From the NCBI GenBank assembly GCA_010909165.1, contig VJWM01000116.1, positions 620,001-684,000 on the forward strand: a stretch of DNA of 64,000 bases. The letters run 5' to 3'. The position numbers and the translations under genes are program-made. Positions 21,337 to 33,470 of the stretch are shown piece after piece (position 1 is the first letter of the stretch; each line of letters opens with the position of its first letter). The DNA comes from Anthoceros angustus (lineage: Eukaryota; Streptophyta; Anthocerotopsida; Anthocerotales; Anthocerotaceae). The notes below the pieces were generated by a model. That model had not been told where the DNA came from. It saw only the letters and a program-made list of their open reading frames with translations, and ran no database searches.

Positions 21337-24300
21337 TCACTCCGTCATCGCCGCCGGACTGCCCCGCACCATGGTCATCACTATCCTCGGGGTACTTTCG
21401 GATGTCTGAATAAACCCACGCAATTCATTCAACTTATCCTTTATCGCTTTCTTGTCAACAACATATAAATGTTTTCGAGCATTCAAGACGAATCCATAAT
21501 AAAGGATTACCGTTGCGTTCACAAAGACTGTTGAATATTTTTGGTATACAAGGATTTGCTTCCTTTCTTCCCTACCTTGAAGCCATGTTCGGTACCGCCT
21601 AATTATATATTCCTCAACATATCTTCCCTCATATGCATCCGTATGCTCGGTCATATACCAATGAACGAGGAAGTGAGGTTTGGGCGACTCCAACTTCACA
21701 TCTATGACCTTTCCAATCCAAAATGGTCTCACATTGTGTGTCTCATGAACACGGACGCTATGAACATTCCTTTATTGATCTCCTAATATCGCCATTCAAA
21801 CGTGTCATATCTTCTTGTTGCTTGCCCAAATTTCTATATGCCCCCAAATACATATCGCGTTGTGGAAGTTCGCGCAGTAGCCGCTCAAAGAAAGCCGCAT
21901 CGGGCATGCATAAGGGCACTCAAGCGCCGCCCACTCTCGAAAACCACTTCCATGGTCGCGTAACCAACCCGATATGGTTGTCCACAATTACAGAATTTCT
22001 TCTGGTCAACCTAACTCCTCCCACCATGTGTACTCTTCCGCGTAACGTAAGGCCGGAGTCTGATAACCCTCGCTTCAAGTAAGCAACGCCTGCGTGAGAC
22101 AAGCGGCCTTTTTATCTCTAGCCCGCATAAGGCTAACAGGAGCAGGATTATCCTCCTGTGGCACAAACTTCAAAACTCCAAGCCTCCTTCGTTTCCCTCA
22201 AATATGTTGAGTAATCGCTTACTCCGATTCCACGACCGGCTTCCTGTTATCTTGAATTGATGCCGAACGATGATTATTCAATTTACTCACACAATACGCC
22301 CGCCCATCCCCGTCTTATTGGCCATACATACTTAAGTCGGGAACTTCCAAGATCTTCACCTCCGGCCTTGGAGTGTACGCTCCTCGATAATAGTTGCCAA
22401 TGCGGCGAGTGTGCGCTTCCTTGTGTTTCAAGCTTTTAGAGAAGCATGAAAACATCCGATCAATTTGATCATGGGTGTGCCCAACTAGCGAAGCCCACCT
22501 TCACTTTCTCAAATGTTCCATGTCTACCAACATGTTGAGATACGCAAAGAGTAGTTGGTTCTTGTTCTCCGGCAAGTGTTGTCCAAATTGTAAGTACAAC
22601 ACTTTAGGCACCCCATCATAATTGTGGATAACATCTTGAATGATGTTTATAGTCAAATTAGCGTCATTGCGGAGGTTGGCATAATGCAAATATGCCCTTG
22701 CTTTGTGAGTGTAATTGTGAATCATGCACCCCACAACGCAATCGAAATACATTCTTCATCCAAATTCGCCACCGCAAGAAATGCTAAGCTCTGCTTTCTT
22801 GGTCCATTCCATCGATGGCCAATAACATATATTTGTGGGGCTCCACGTAGCTCTTGCTGCGATGCTTTGTCATCTTCGCGCCACAGTACCGATCTCGATG
22901 GGCATCTAAGGCTGCGATATTTTTCTCGCAAACAATTGGTGTTAAAAGTGCTAGACATTCATGTGCATTGCGTATATAGGATCATTGCATCATGTCATCT
23001 GCGACTTTGGTGAAAGGCGCCGGCTCACGGGCGTCATCCTCATACCACTCCGCGGGCTATCCACTAACACCGCAAACCGCCACCACCTGACACCCGCATC
23101 TTGGTGGGAGATGAGAGGCGCCGGCCCGCCGCGCCTCTATCCGGAGGCGCCTCGACAAAGCCGATGTTCACTGCCGGCCATACCTCTTACTATGGAGTGC
23201 AATGCCATGAGGAGCATGGAAAACGTTCCTTCTTACTACCCTAACCTTCCCGACACACCTTTACCTTCCCACCCAAAGCTTCCTAGGTTGGCCAAGACAC
23301 TTCCTCCTCTTCCCTACACCGGGACGCCTCTTCCATAGAATGCACAAGCTGCGTAAACCCCGAGAGGTGCTAAGAGGAGTGGGCCACGCCCACTCATTGG
23401 TCGAACTCGACATGGTAGCCTACTTCAATGAGCACGTCCCTTTCAACATGCCACACTCAAATTACAGAACACGATGTACTAACCACCTCAAGACATGGAG
23501 AGTGTGCAGCCATAACAAAGGACATAGAAGGACACATAATGTACTCACCGAAAGGATTCGGAGAATACCTTGGTCGACTTTAGTGTGTTTCTAATTGTCG
23601 CTTTTAACTCAAGCGAGCACGGAGAACCTGTTGGACTTTGGAATCTTCACCGCTAAAGTTCTCCTCCAAAGTTTCAAAACCAAGCATAGGTGACAAACCG
23701 TTGATGGAACCCTCACATTGCCGCTTATATTTTGCCCAAATTTGAACTTTGTAAATGTGTCCGGAAGATTGAACACATCAACATTGGGGAGCCTTTCCGC
23801 CATGAACAGAATGCGCTGTCCATCCACGCGATTGCACCTCGCGATATGTAGACATGTTAGGGTTTGCTCTAAAGCCATCCCACTGCATGTGCAATAACCC
23901 TTCTTCAGCCTCCTCATACCTACTATGGCCAATGCAATATACCTGCGAAGGCTCGAGGCAGATCGATGACCGACCCCATAGATGAGTCACAACTTTATCA
24001 TTGTGGCCACGCGATCGACGTGAACAAGAGATTCCAAATGTCTCTCGCCTGCCCGCCCATTCAGAAACGTATCTCGCCTCGCAACCTTTCTATAGTCAAT
24101 TTCGAACACACATTTGGTTGCAACAGGCTTGGAAATCAAGAGACGCAGCCCCGCATTTCCTCATCGCACACCACCGGCCTTTTGACTTGAAACAAGAGCC
24201 TTTGTTGCTATCAAGCTTTCGCTCAATGGCTTGGGATGGTATGATTGCGGGCATGTCCACTCTGTTTGAAAGACGCCATCCTCCTCGTCGAAGTCACCGA

Positions 24301-24960
24301 CCGCCTGGAGGATACCTTTCCCACTCATCCATAGTAGGAAATAAGTCGCCTCAATGCTTGAGGCCCTCCTACTGGCGAGCAGTGTCCACTACTTTGTGCA
24401 TTCTCATGCAATGACGGGCTCCTATCTAAGGCGGCATACAAATTGAGGTTTTCTGTCCGAGGCACACCCCAATGATGGTGAAGATGAACCTGCGCCCATT
24501 GTGGCCACCATCGAACGAGCTGCAAATGCAAAGATTGGTATGTAGGAACGGAATTCAAGCAAGTAGGAATGACGCCTGATTCTCTCCTGGTTATACCTTC
24601 GGAATGCGTCCTTTTGGGAAGGCAGAGGTCCACACACCACATGCCGAGACCGTATTTGAGGCACGCTTAGTATCCTCCTCCTTTGTGCAACGCCCTCCTT
24701 GCGTTGTCTTGAATTGCGAATGCCGTCGCAAGACAAGCTCCGGAGGCGATGCACCCGACGGATGGAATAGAGTCCACAAGATCTAAAGAAGCCCAAAACT
24801 CGGCAAATTGAGAACAGGACAATCCATACCTCATCTCCATCCAAAGGATGAGTAGCATTCAACATGTTTGTGAAGGGTGGTAAACGAGCGACGACCTCAA
24901 GTGTCGGGTCAGGAACGAAACCCTTGCCGAGTGCAAGGTTAAGGCAAACTTGGGTCAATC
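21337..24960 (-). mobile_element. element A, minus-strand copy: decayed transposon-like gene
   Basis: Read on the minus strand, the order matches the plus copy at 5.0-8.2 kb. The upstream frames lie near 24,400-24,950. The core at 22,501-22,752 is the best preserved part: 'CMIHNYTHKARAYLHYANLR', then 'DANLTINIIQDVIHNYDG', 'PKVLYLQFGQHLPENKNQ' and 'LLFAYLNMLVDME'. The last block (21,337-21,732) has 'FWIGKVIDVKLE', 'PHFLVHWYMTEH' and 'TDAYEGRYVEEYI', which resembles a BAH- or chromo-like reader module, followed by 'DKKAIKDKLNEL'. The last block is one open 131-codon frame, better kept than in the plus copy. I infer a DNA-transposon-like multicopy gene; which superfamily is uncertain. Confidence 0.6.
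23017..23160. repeat. GC-rich GGCGCC segments in element A, minus copy
   Basis: The segment has three short GGCGCC-centred pieces ('AAGGCGCCGG', 'GAGGCGCCGGCCC', 'GGAGGCGCC') without GCATGC. It lies in the minus-strand element A as the cluster at 6,050-6,265 lies in the plus copy; I have not verified that the insertion points are equivalent. Confidence 0.5.
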
Positions 24961-25614
24961 ATTCGGGACAAATGGACGTTAATAGCGTATCGCTTAGATA
25001 TGCGGCTTATGGGACAAGGAATGGCGGCTTTAACTACATTGCATTTATGCTCGGCATCCCACATGGAATGATTGTGGCGAATGGGGATTTTGATTACCAT
25101 GATGGTGATACTTGTGGTACTCCTACTTTGGTTTGGTGGAACTTGCTGCGAATGAAAAATAGTTCTACCTGCTCCATCCATACATACGAGTTTTCGAGCT
25201 GTGGTTAGGTTTTGCTGGTACCTTCATGTGGATACGCTGGACATGATGTTTGAGCATCCTTTCAACCCTAATGTCGATGGGGTTATTATTGCCCTAGGGA
25301 AGAAACAGGATTATCTCTTTTACTGGAGCAAATCAGTGTTTGTAAGTCGAGGTGTGCATCGAGACACCGTCTCGAAGGGAACACTTCACCAAGAGTGCGC
25401 CCTCCTGTGACGAGCGCCAAGGTCGAGCGTTGCGCCAGACCGCAGCCAGACTATCCGCCTGTGAAGCCGGAGCAATTGCGCACGCCATCGCCGCCACGCC
25501 CTCCCTTGCCAACATCCTCTAATCCAAGGTCGACACGGGTTTTGCTCTTCCATCTTCCACCTCTCGAGCAAGAATTGCGGTCGTCATCTGGTTTGGGTGG
25601 CCTTCCAGATGGCA

Positions 25615-28600
25615 ATGGGTCGCAGGAGCAAGAAGGACCAGGCGATAGAATCGATCACCCCGACCCCTCTGTAAGGTGAGGAGATCAAAAGCGCTGTGGA
25701 AGGGAAGGCATCCGCGGGCGCCCATGGATGCACCTCAAGGGCGCGGAGGGTCGACCGAGCGATGGAACAAGTCGGGCCCCGCCTTATTGGGTCGCAATTG
25801 GTAGGAGCTGAATCGAACCGGAGCCTTACTTCCAGAAGGCTAGCACAACCAAAGGTCTTCCCATCGGTGACAAGGAGACAAAGCATGGCGCAGCCTATTC
25901 CATCCCCTTACGCCTTTGAGGAGACTGTCTACATACGAAGGCTTGGAGCCCGGATGGATTCCACACCTCTTTTGGATAAGGACCGGATGTTGGTTCAAGA
26001 ATCGGAGCCGTGATGAAGGTATTTTCTGGACACCACTCTTCAAGTTGTGGATCATGGGATACAAGGATGCCTTGCCTAATCACGAGCGAGGGTTGGGTTG
26101 TGTGGGCGAACCCGATATGTGTCAAGGAGACCCATCGCGCAATCGCTCAGATAACAAAGCCATGTGAGTTTGATGAAGTGCCACAAGGGCCCGAGCTATA
26201 CAGGGCATTTGATCTCAGGTTCAACAACCTGATCATCAAGAAATGCGAGCCTCAGAGGCTGGTGCAGATCTTTCGCGAATGTAGACGAGAACAAACGGTA
26301 ATTGTTCAGAAGGCATTTTGGGGGTAGAGAGACCTCTGTGTATGTTTTTTCGGTGCTTTCTGCTTGGTCTCTAACCACAAATGTTGTGTCAACTGCAGGG
26401 GCCTCAAATTGGAAATGCATACATCAGGGCCCTATGTGCAGAAATCACACAATCGGTTGTTCAGACAAGAGTCATGTCCCTAAGGCGCACTCGAGCACGG
26501 CTGGTTGAGGAGGAACATCTCGGCTCGATGATTGTGAAGAAGGAAGCGAGCTTGGACCGAAGATGAAGACGATGGCCCTATTCCCGATATTCACGGGATG
26601 ATGATCAATCGGATGCGCAGAGGTTCGAGATCCGCTGGAGACCGGGGGCCTGGGTAGGTGAGAGGAAGGGCGCTGCCACCGCCTGCAGGAAGAGGCAACT
26701 GATTTGGTGACCCCGATCCGGATTGGTTTGCGCTTCTGGGGCAGGGGCCGCCACCCGCGTTTGCATCATTCTGGAAGCACCACCGGGGCAGATCATGGTG
26801 ATCCTGAAGAGGCGCCGGCCGGCCCCCTCTCCTTCCCTCCATGCAGGATGTGAGTGGGAATAAGAGCAGCAAAGGAAAAAGGAAGGCAGTAGAGGGCCAT
26901 GCATCAGGCGAGAGGAGTCATTCAGAGAGCTTGGAGCTGGCTAGTGGACCAGGAAAAAAAACCAATAGTATGCAAAAGGCGCAGGAGTTGCTGGAGGACA
27001 TACCTTCTGTCCATGTATCAACGGACAAGGAGCGGTTAGCAGATGCTATTCGGGATGAAGACCCCCTAACGCGCATTAGGGAATCGGCCTATTCCAAAAA
27101 GGTTGTTTTGGAGACAGCTTGGTGAAGTTGGAGAACCTTCGCCAAGATCACACCTCACACCGATGCTCGACACGGAGGGTTGACGAAGCATGGACAAATT
27201 ACTTGGCACGCGTGATTTCAAGGGCGGATTGAGGAAGGCGTGTGCCTCTATTATGTATGATTGACCCGCAGAGTGTGAAGACCGAGCAAACTTGATTGGG
27301 ACAAGTTCGGGCAAAAAATACGTCATGGGGTTCTTGGAGGCAACCACACCTATGCGATGAAGCACTGGCGATATATGTCCCGGGAAGACTCGCCAAGACG
27401 TGGAGGCCCATGTGTATTGTAACATGAAATGCAATTCTGCAACAGATCACAATGTGTTGTCGAGAGGAAGAAAATGAATTTCATTGAGCAAGTCGATATT
27501 TGAGGGACGATGATTATCGCAAATGACGGAGTGATGACCATGGCATGGAAGTTTAATCATAAACCGCTAGGGTTGATTGACGGCGAGGGGCGAAGACGAT
27601 GTATATAAAGTACAAAGTGGACAACAGGACTCATATTTTGTGTATTGCAAAAGGTGAGGCGAGTATGGGAGAATGTGGATAAGATTTTTACAAAGTGGGA
27701 AGCCGGGAGCTTGAGCAAAAGAAACATGTCGCGGTGGGCACGAGCAAGAAAGGCAAAGGAAAACGGAAGGTCATCAAGAGTCAAAGAAAATCGATCGCAT
27801 ATGTGAAGTCAAGGATATGCTTGCAAAGCCTTGGAAATCGCTTCAAGGAATACACCGTGAATGCGCAATGATACTAATATCGAACGGAGAAGGTTCTTGC
27901 GGCTTATTGACCTAAAGGGCATGGATGATGATATCACCCTCCCAAGAAATTTCACATCATCCAAGTGGCGATGGCGAAACACCTTGGGTGCTCATCGCTC
28001 GAGGAGGTGCGGAAAGAGTATCCCCATCATGCAAGATAGTGTGCACGGTTCAAAAAGATTTGCCGGAAAGGTGAGAAACACTTTCTATTCAATAGTTCTG
28101 GAGTTGGGTGTGTGGCGTGTGGAGGGCGCGGGCCGGCGCCTCCACAAGGGAAGCTGCAGAGGGCGCCGGCGGCCGGCCACCAGTGCCGGTGGATGGCGCG
28201 CGCCCACCGCGCCGGCCATGTGGAGGCGCGGCCGCCCTCGGCGGAGGGCGGCGGGCCGCGCCCACCCAGAAGCTGGTGATGGAGGGCGGCGGGCGCCCCC
28301 ACAGGCGGATGGAGGGCCGGCGGCCGCCCACCCGTGAAGCTCGCCGGTGGATGGCGCGCGGGCGGCGCCTGAAGCCTCGCCGATGGAGGGCGCCGGCCGG
28401 CGCCTCACCTGAACGCAGAGGGGCGCCTCTTCATACCGAGCACGACGATGTGGTTTTGTTTTTAATTTGCAGCAACTAAAGGACGTTGAGGTTTTGGCGC
28501 TGGGATGACTTCCGCCATTTCATATTTGAAGTCAACAACTGGAAAGGACTTGAAAACGAGCAAAGGGCTTTAATGATAAGGACCGGAAGAAGGTCTTAAC

Positions 28601-29664
28601 ATTTTTACCGTGCCTTCCGGATACAAAGTGTTCAATACTGTGGAGGCAAGAAATATTCTTGACATGCGGGGTTTCGAGGACGAGGGGTACACGCTCGGTA
28701 ATGGACGTTCCACGAGGTTTGACATTGGCCCTATGGATAAGCGGGTGGACATGGCAATGATGCAGTTTTGAGCTTTGGAAAAGACAACAAGTGAAGAATT
28801 CCGCATTATAGTGATGCATGGGGTCAAGAAGCCCACACCGGGGAATCCATGCGAACATGGACAGGGAAAGGCGGATTGGTATCCTTCATATGGGATAAGA
28901 CCAACATGCATAATGACAGAGGCGGGTTTGAGACGTGGAGTACATCATCGGGATGGTGTCTCGAAAGACACAAGCACAAAGGATAGAGCTCCTATCTGCC
29001 GAATGCTATGCACGGACGTTCAACAATGGGAGGTCGGTTATAGGACACGCCATGGTGAAGAAACAGTGTACCGGCCAATGACAAACTTGTGGTATGCCCT
29101 TATCAACGCCCACGGGTCTTCTTATGAAATCGATAAGGACCTTCTCAAAGGAAGGGGACTGGGTTCTTGATGCATGTTCGGGCAGCGGGACCACCACACT
29201 TGCTGCAGTCCTGAGTGGACGCAACTGCATTGCAGTTGAGGCAGATTTGAGATGTGCAGGGTACATTCCTCAGCGAATACATGGTTATGAGGTGCTTCCG
29301 GATGCAGAGGAAGAGCTTACATTTCAACCGCATCGCCGAGGACCATCACAATTCTGGGCAAAGGAGGTATGTATCAGCGAAAAAGATAGTCTGAAGGCAC
29401 AAGTTGTTTCTTTGAGTGCGGGCAGACGACAGTGAACTTTTGGAAGATGGGCAGCAAACGTTGGATGATGTATGGCTGCACACATTGGACCCCAAGGGTG
29501 ATGTGAACGAAGACGAAGGCCTTGGAAGAAAACAGAATTTGAAGACGCAGAAGATGAGCGCATTAGAAACCTCGGCCGTTGTCTTAGACTCGACAGATGT
29601 GCGAGACGAGTCGCAGATGAGCCCTCCTAATGATCCTGTACGCCCGTATGTGGTCCAGTATTAA
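25615..29664 (+). pseudogene. element B, longest copy: ParB-like plus DNA methyltransferase-like gene
   Basis: Order of parts: a basic start 'MGRRSKKDQAIES' (25,615), 'PIPSPYAFEETV' (25,900), 'PELYRAFDLRFNN' (26,190), a 75-base GT-AG intron (26,324-26,398), 'DEDDGPIPDI' (26,567), a GC-rich intron ending ATGCAG|GATG (26,846), a lysine-rich segment and 'VHVSTDKERLADAIRDED'. The ParB-like block (27,180-27,520) has 'VLGGNHTYAMKHW' and 'TDHNVLSRGRKMNFIE', matching the glycine-rich xGNHxxAA pattern of ParB/Srx folds. After intron 28,071-28,472 comes the methyltransferase-like half: 'VMDVPRG' where DPPY would be expected (28,700), 'IWDKTN' (28,890) and 'FSKEGDWVLDACSGSGTTTL' (29,140-29,200) with 'GRNCIAVEAD'. 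Motif IV before motif I is the beta-class order of N4/N6 DNA methyltransferases. The C-terminus ends at a stop at 29,662. Internal frameshifts and stops make this copy inactive. Confidence 0.6.
28071..28472 (+). repeat. element B intron 2, longest copy, with GC palindromes
   Basis: The donor is GGAAAG|GTGAGAAAC and the acceptor TTTAATTTGCAG|CAACTAAAG, 402 bases apart. The middle 300 bases are GGCGCC/GCCGGC palindromes interspersed with GGATGGAGGGCG-type words, without GCATGC. It lies at the same intron position as in the copies at 9,942 and 11,560. Confidence 0.75.
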
Positions 29665-30097
29665 ACGATAAGTTTTGTGGTCGGATAGAGGTATACATGA
29701 AGGTTGGCCACTCCCATAGTTTGCGTGTAAAAACCTTCTTGAAGTGGCGGAATTTTAATTTTCTTTCCTCCGCTTTGGAGCATTGCTTTCATTTAGGGTT
29801 CAACTATCGCCGCCACCGCGATAGTTTACCACACGCACACATGGAACCGTGAAACCGTTGTTTCAAAATGGGATCTATCGGACAAGGGTGGACATACGTC
29901 ACCAACGTGAAAAAATCATAGTTTCCCGAAAGGTGCGATGTTTGTCAAGAGGGTCCACCAGCAACTGAAGAGGGTTTGTATATTCCCCCTCTTGAAGATA
30001 TATGGTGTTTCTCCTAGGTTCAGTTTCTTAGCCTAGACAGATTGCTTGATGAAACCGTTTTGAGTCGAGACGAACGTGCGCTAGCTTGAGGGCAGAG

Positions 30098-30660
30098 TCA
30101 TCGGGAGGGCATGGCCGCGTGGGCCTCTGTAAGCGTTGTCCCGCATAAGGCCAGTCTTGCTCTCAGTGTGTGGAAGGCGCTAAGGTGTGTGTGGATACTT
30201 TCACCATCCCTGTATTTAAGCATGTGAAAGTTCCTTGTGGTAGCAACAACGTGCTGCACGTCTGTGGCTTCATACATTTGGTTGAATCTCTCCCAAATGG
30301 CTTGAGCATATGCGGCACCAAAGGTGTCGTGTACCATGTCCTTATCGAGTCTGGCGATGAGCAGATTCTGGGCTCATCTGTCAGACTTCATCCATTGATC
30401 AAAGGCTAGGGTTCCTGAGGCAGGGCAGGACACAGACCCGACGACTATTGTCTAGAGGTCTGCGTCCGGGTCCTCAAGATGTCCCCTCATCCGGGTGGCC
30501 CATACATTGTAGTCCACACCCGTGAAACTGTCTTTTTCTTTGATCTCAATGATTGCGCAGACTACCATAATGTGCACTAGGGTTTACAGCACGATCGCTA
30601 GTGGCGCCTCCACTAGCACCACCACCACTAGCGGTGCCTCCAGATCCCGACATTTTGTTA
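30098..30660 (-). mobile_element. Ty1/copia gag fragment
   Basis: A minus-strand frame (79 codons, 30,098-30,337) reads 'AIWERFNQMYEATDVQHVVA' and continues 'HMLKYRDGESIHTHLSAFH'. This is the helical UBN2-type gag of copia elements, which typically has a W..L...Y segment and then a basic 'L..LKM..G.S...HI..F' segment. Related broken frames continue to about 30,660 with Ser/Gly-rich sequence. No protease follows, so it is a truncated insertion. The 400 bases between the end of element B and this piece show nothing I can identify. Confidence 0.7.
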
Positions 30661-31317
30661 GGGATTGCTCAGGTGGCTCTTGCAAGAGGTTTTTGTTTCT
30701 GTCGCTGGAAGATGAGGAGGCCTTCAATTAGAGCCGCCAGGTGGGTATACGCCTCCGTCAGTGTTGTCACATCTTGGAGTGTGGCAATCGCAAGGCTTTG
30801 CAGCAGGCGGGTCTTAGTGTGAACTTTGTTTTCGATCTGATGGAGCTTCTTCAGCCGGCTCTCCAACTCAGGGAGTCCTTTGTGAATTTCTTTATTTCGT
30901 GGTTTGGTATGTACTGCCCGTCATCCCTCTCACCATCCTACACTCGCAGCCACAATTGTGAAGGCTTGCAGGATCAAAGGGAAATTGCGGAGCCCGATGC
31001 TCATGTGTTAGGAGTAGGGTTGATTCTGCCCTCTATCGGGTTCTCCTATTCCGGCCATGGATGGCCTCCAAGAGTTTTACGTCTTGGGCCAGGCTATGGC
31101 GGGGTCCATCGAAGATACCATGGAAAAAGTACTAATGTCATTTGGAGCATTTAGCATGTCTTACAAGCGTATCTTACAATTACAGTCAATGAGTGTTCAT
31201 GGATGTCTTGTTTGTGGTAGGTGCTGTAATGAGGAGGTGCAATGGTTCATGATCCATTGAGGTAGAGCATAGAACTGTTTAGTGACAGTCCATCTGTGTG
31301 CCTTGGACAGTCCTTCA

Positions 31318-31500
31318 TTAGAACCCACCGAATGCCCTCCTCAAAGTTCGGTCCAGGCAGGGACACTGCTGCCTGTACACTTGAAATGAGCTTAAAGTGT
31401 CAAGGCCAAATGTGTTTGATGCTTTCCTATCAGCAGCAAAAGCTTCATGGATCATCCGCCTAGGTACCTCAGGGTTGATGGCTTATTGACTCACCTCAGA
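31318..31500. repeat. dispersed copy of a segment of the 1.98-kb duplication
   Basis: The sequence from 'CTCAAAGTTCGGTCCAGGCA' to the 'GGATCATCCGCCTAGG' region aligns with about 35,735-35,890 and again with 37,715-37,870, with scattered differences. On the minus strand all three encode 'PEVPRRMIHE' and 'ADRKASNTFGLDT', but none is a long open frame. It may be an exon relic of an unidentified gene or a repeat. Its presence 4 kb outside the duplication shows that an older copying event preceded the tandem one. Confidence 0.6.
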
Positions 31501-31989
31501 TGTTGCTCTTTACTCATCAAATTCTTCACAAAAGGGTAAAGGCTTTCCAAGCCTCACACAATTCAGCAGGGGTAAGCTTCTTACAGCCTCAAAATCAAAC
31601 CAGAGCCGACGGCACTTCCATGCGCTTTCCCACAGCCAATTGTTGAGATTCAGCCTTGCACACAATGCTCCCAAGGCGCTTGCCTAGTGTTGCTCCCAAG
31701 GCGCTTCCCCACCGCCATAAGCGTCCCATCCTGCGTGCGCCACAAAACAATCCACATTGAAGACGGTAAAATCACTTGTGAGAACAGGTTTATTGCTCCG
31801 CATGCAGCTTTTTGACTATAGGGCTCAATGCCATCAGACCTTCCGTTCCGTTTTCGAGGCTCGTTGGCTTCGAGAGGGTGTCTGCATGACGAGGACGAGG
31901 AAGGGCTACCTGGGAAGGTGTGTGGCGGTCATCAGCCTAGGGTTATTTGTGTTTGGCGTCATGACTAGCTGCGTTGTGGAGAGGCAGTA

Positions 31990-32370
31990 GTTCTAGAGAT
32001 CATCAGCCGTTCATTCTGTATGTTCGTGAGAGGTTGTAATGGAACCCAACATTGCGAACATGGCGGGGCATTTGCAACAAGCGGCAGCTTCCTTTCAGGG
32101 ATTGGCGGGGGAGACGCAACGACTTGGGAATCTTCTCCCCATGGAGTAGGTTAATCGAATATTGCAACAGAATGACCAAGTTGTGGGGGCCATCAATGAG
32201 ATCGTGCAATCAGGCTGGCAAGGCAACTTGGTTATAAATTAGATGCAGCAAGATGTGCAAGCGCTGCCAGCGAAACTGGAGTAGATACACCAATATGTGC
32301 AAGCATTGCAAGCGAAAGTGGAGCAGATGCATCAATATGTGCAAGCGTTGGGGCAAGAGTAAGCTTGTGG
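31990..32370 (+). pseudogene. possible retroelement gag-like relic
   Basis: From the ATG at 32,039 the plus strand reads 'MEPNIANMAGHLQQAAASFQ' and then 'LAGETQRLG', breaks at a stop near 32,147 and resumes with 'RILQQNDQVVGAINEIVQS' and two near-identical 'IHQYVQALQAK' or 'MHQYVQALGQE' repeats to 32,360. It is Gln-rich and helical with no Cys/His box. It resembles the N-terminal coiled part of some plant retroelement gags, but the family is uncertain. Confidence 0.35.
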
Positions 32371-32861
32371 CTTTACAATTTACCTATTTTATATTTTATA
32401 TTACCAGCATAAATTACAATGTAATTACTGATACTCCTCGATAAGGGTCGTGGAAGGTTACCTTTTGATTACACTTAAATTACACGCGGGAAAGAAGACT
32501 TTATTATAAAAAAGAGATGGGAAAAACCCATCCACCCGAAAACAAAAGGGGAAAAACCCAACGAAGGGCTCCATACAAGGGGACTAGCCCCCACCTTAAA
32601 TTACACCAAATTACAAGTTTATACCAATAAATTTGATAAAATTACGTGGCATATATATATATAATATCATATATTTGTATTTTTATTACTGTAAAATATT
32701 ATTTCACACTACAATAATAATTACCACCATAATTACTAGGGTGTTGGGTCTTACCTGTAATACTCACAAGCCCATGGATGGCATAAAAAACGGGACTCGA
32801 CCACGGATGTCATCAAAAAAGGGACTCGACCATGGATTGCATCAAAAAAGGGGCTCTACTA

Positions 32862-33005
32862 TGTCAGTTGGGTGTTCCTGCATAGGGGACATCGGAAACC
32901 ATAGCTACGTCACTTGGGTGTTTATGGGTGTTCATGCCTGATGGACATCGGAAACCATAGCTTTATCACTTGGGTGTTCGTGCCTAGAGGACATTTGGAA
33001 ACCAG
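32862..33005. repeat. short tandem repeat, about 45-65-base unit, 3 copies
   Basis: The unit is built on 'CACTTGGGTGTTC..G' and 'GGACATCGGAAACCATAG' and occurs three times with small length differences. No coding potential is seen. It lies in a stretch of plain AT-rich and repetitive sequence from 32,380 to 33,560. Confidence 0.75.
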
Positions 33006-33051
33006 ACTTTAGCCTTTGTATCTTTGCAAAGAGTGTGCATGATACCTCGTT

Positions 33052-33240
33052 GGTCCAGCTCCTCTAGAGATTTTTTCGATCTTTAACTGTCTACCTGGGT
33101 GCAACTCAATATGGTGGGGGGTGGAACCCAGTATGACCCACCTAGGGGCCAGCTCCTCTAGAGATTTTTTCGATCTTTAACTGTCTACCTGGGTGCAACT
33201 CAATATGGTGGGGGGTGGAACCTAGTATGACCCACCTAGG
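33052..33240. repeat. direct repeat of about 97 bases, 2 copies
   Basis: The unit begins 'CAGCTCCTCTAGAGATTTTT' and runs through 'CTACCTGGGTGCAACTC' to 'GTATGACCCACCTAGG'. The two copies differ by about one base, so the duplication is young. Confidence 0.85.
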
Positions 33241-33315
33241 TCTCTGTATGGCCCACCTAGGTCTCTGTCCAAATAGCTTAGGCCAAATCGACACATATTT
33301 ATAAGAACGCCGTGA

Positions 33316-33470
33316 TTAACTGCGCTTAGATCGGCTTAGATGGGGTGACTAAAGAGAGTGGATGCCCTTGTGCTTAGATCGGTACTTAGATGGGGTGCCT
33401 AAAGAGAGTGGATGCCCTTGCGCTTAGATCGGTACTTAGATGGGGTGCCTAAAGGGAGTGGATGCCCTTA
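33316..33470. repeat. tandem repeat of about 51 bases, 3 copies
   Basis: The unit contains 'GCTTAGATCGGTACTTAGAT' and 'GGGTGCCTAAAGAGAGTGG', ending 'ATGCCCTTG'. Copies 2 and 3 are almost identical and copy 1 lacks a few bases. Confidence 0.85.

Noticed and set aside
32480-32610. 'GAAAAACCCA' repeats and poly-A-like tail as the end of a LINE
   Set aside because: No reverse transcriptase or LINE-like frame lies beside it; too little to call.
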